15,342 nt of DNA from CAZWEZ01 sp964632795 (GTDB taxonomy: Bacteria; Pseudomonadota; Alphaproteobacteria; Rhodospirillales; 2-02-FULL-58-16): contig CAZWEZ010000091.1 in the NCBI GenBank assembly GCA_964632795.1, positions 1-15,342 of the forward strand. The letters run 5' to 3'. Both the position numbers and the translations under genes were made by a program. The notes under the pieces are model-generated. The model made no database searches. It was not told where the DNA came from and was given only the letters and a program-made list of their open reading frames with translations. Each line of letters begins with the position of its first letter. The stretch's first letter is position 1. Below, piece by piece: positions 14,206 to 15,342 of this stretch.

Positions 14206-15279
14206 ATGTCCGGCAACACCTTCGGCCACCTGTTCAGGGTCACTACCTTCGGCGAGAGCCACGGGGCGGCGATCGGCGGCGTCGTCGACGGGGTTCCGCC
14301 CGCCATCCCGCTGACCGCCAAGGACATCCAGTCCGACATGGACCGCCGCCGGCCCGGCCAGTCCCGCCACACCAGCCAGCGCCGGGAGGCCGACAAGGTG
14401 GAGATCCTGTCAGGAGTCCTCGACGGGCGGACCACCGGCACCCCGATCGGCCTGCTGATCGCCAACCGGGACACCCGCTCCCAGGACTACGCGGCGATCA
14501 AGGACAAGTTCCGTCCCGGCCACGCCGACTACACCTATTGGGTGAAATACGGCATCCGCGAACATCGCGGCGGCGGCCGGGCCAGCGCCCGGGAGACCGC
14601 TGTGCGGGTCGCCGCCGGCGCCATCGCCCGCAAGGTCCTGGGCGACGGGGTGGTTATCCGCGGCGCCCTGGTCCAGTTGGGCCCCCATGGGATCGAGCGT
14701 GCGCGCTGGGACTGGAATGAGGCCCAAACCAATGCCCTCAGGTGTCCCGACGTCGAGGCGGCGATAAAATGGGTGAGCTTCCTCGACGGCGTCCGCAAGG
14801 CCGGCTCCAGCATCGGAGCGGTGATCGAGGTGGTCGCCTCGGGGGTCCCGGCGGGCCTCGGGGCGCCGATCTTCGACCGCCTGGACGCCGACATCGCCAA
14901 GGCGCTGATGAGCATCCCGGCGGTCAAGGGGGTGGAGATCGGCGAAGGCTTCGCGGCGGCCGCGCTGTCCGGCCCCGAGAACGTCGACGAGATGCGGATG
15001 AAGGACGGACGGCCGACCTTCCTCTCCAACCACGCCGGGGGCGTGCTGGGCGGCATCTCCAGCGGTCAGGACATCGTCGCCCGCCTCGCCGTCAAGCCGA
15101 CCAGCTCGCTGCCCGTTCCGCTGAGGACCGTCGATATCCGGGGCGAGGACGTGGAGATCGTGACCAAGGGCCGCCACGATCCGTGCGTCGGCATCCGCGC
15201 GGTGCCGGTGGCCGAGGCGATGATCGCCTGCGTGCTGGCCGACCACCTGTTGCGCCACCGGGCGCAGTGTCCCTCCTGA
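14206..15279 (+). CDS. aroC: Chorismate synthase
   Basis: A complete 357-residue enzyme converting 5-enolpyruvylshikimate 3-phosphate to chorismate, the last common step to the aromatic amino acids, using reduced FMN as cofactor. Landmarks in order: NTFGHLFRVTTFGESHG (4-20) with catalytic-site His19, DMDRRRPGQSRHTSQRRE, REHRGGGRASARETAVRVAAGA, SNHAGGVLGGISSGQDI, and GRHDPCVGIRAVPVAEAM. The ATG at 14206 is seven bases after the fabI stop, and AGGCGG overlapping that stop can serve as ribosome-binding site, so the pair is likely co-translated from one message. Length and motifs are normal; nothing odd is seen. Confidence 0.97.
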   Translation: MSGNTFGHLFRVTTFGESHGAAIGGVVDGVPPAIPLTAKDIQSDMDRRRPGQSRHTSQRREADKVEILSGVLDGRTTGTPIGLLIANRDTRSQDYAAIKDKFRPGHADYTYWVKYGIREHRGGGRASARETAVRVAAGAIARKVLGDGVVIRGALVQLGPHGIERARWDWNEAQTNALRCPDVEAAIKWVSFLDGVRKAGSSIGAVIEVVASGVPAGLGAPIFDRLDADIAKALMSIPAVKGVEIGEGFAAAALSGPENVDEMRMKDGRPTFLSNHAGGVLGGISSGQDIVARLAVKPTSSLPVPLRTVDIRGEDVEIVTKGRHDPCVGIRAVPVAEAMIACVLADHLLRHRAQCPS

Positions 15280-15287
15280 ACGGAGCA

Positions 15288-15305
15288 ATACCAAGGTGCA
15301 CTGAT
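15288..15305 (+). repeat. Intergenic motif copy ATACCAAGGTGCACTGAT
   Basis: Eight bases after the aroC stop, this 18-mer matches the minus strand of 8605-8622 at 17 positions. The remaining bases to the window end (15306-15342) are unassigned: an ATG at 15307 opens a frame to the edge, but it may simply belong to a longer copy of this repeat. Confidence 0.55.
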
Positions 15306-15342
15306 AATGACCCATAGAGACGGCTTTCCAAGGCTTTCGGCT

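Noticed and set aside
15307..15342. ATG-initiated frame open to the window edge (MTHRDGFPRLSA)
   Set aside because: Only 12 codons, weak ribosome-binding site, and it may be the continuation of the repeat at 15288. More sequence is needed before calling a gene.
1..15342. CRISPR array, tRNA, rRNA, insertion sequence or prophage
   Set aside because: Only the diverged 75-bp coding repeat is periodic; no spacers, cloverleafs, transposase motifs or terminal inverted repeats were seen.

Overview
The window is high-GC and densely coded, with no RNA genes, insertion sequences or CRISPR arrays visible. The fabI-aroC pair, a 17 kDa-antigen-type lipoprotein, and a giant coiled-coil protein with a conserved C-terminal domain point to an alphaproteobacterium. 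A Rhodospirillales-like (possibly magnetotactic or sulfur-oxidising) host is my best guess. This is inferred from protein resemblance by eye, not from a database search.

Left end (1-2335, + strand): the 3' part of a CobB/CbiA-family a,c-diamide synthase, best read as a DsrN-type siroheme amidase. Ten bases later comes a uroporphyrinogen-III C-methyltransecond gene, the SUMT (cobA-type). Together they look like the tail of a siroheme or dissimilatory sulfite reductase (dsr) operon, though a cobalamin operon is not excluded. A doubtful 29-codon ORF follows.

Centre (2319-7228, - strand): one 4.8 kb gene encodes a 1,602-residue membrane-anchored protein. It has an acidic N-terminus, a two-helix membrane hairpin, about 52 consecutive repeats of 25 residues (75 bp), and a distinct C-terminal domain. 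It contains no proline after residue 146. The build resembles the cell-pole organisers TipN (Caulobacter) and GPR/RgsE (Rhizobiales). This is the most unusual object in the window. A perfect 11-bp inverted repeat with a possible promoter lies just upstream of it.

Next (7226-8602): an SDR oxidoreductase (-) and an SRAP/YedK-type abasic-site DNA-protein crosslinker (+) diverge from a 48-bp gap. The SRAP gene converges on a four-gene minus-strand run (8622-12646): pdxH, a FieF-like metal-efflux CDF transporter, an APH-kinase/AAA-kinase fusion, and a tandem universal stress protein. The first three are overlapping and probably translationally coupled; the stress-protein gene follows after 89 bp with its own strong ribosome-binding site.

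Right end (12786-15342, + strand): a glycine-zipper lipoprotein with a likely terminator, then fabI (fatty-acid synthesis) and aroC (shikimate pathway) seven bases apart. A short motif, ATACCAAGG, recurs at three gene ends (after cobA, between SRAP and the stress protein, after aroC). Two of these share 17 of 18 bases, suggesting a dispersed intergenic repeat.
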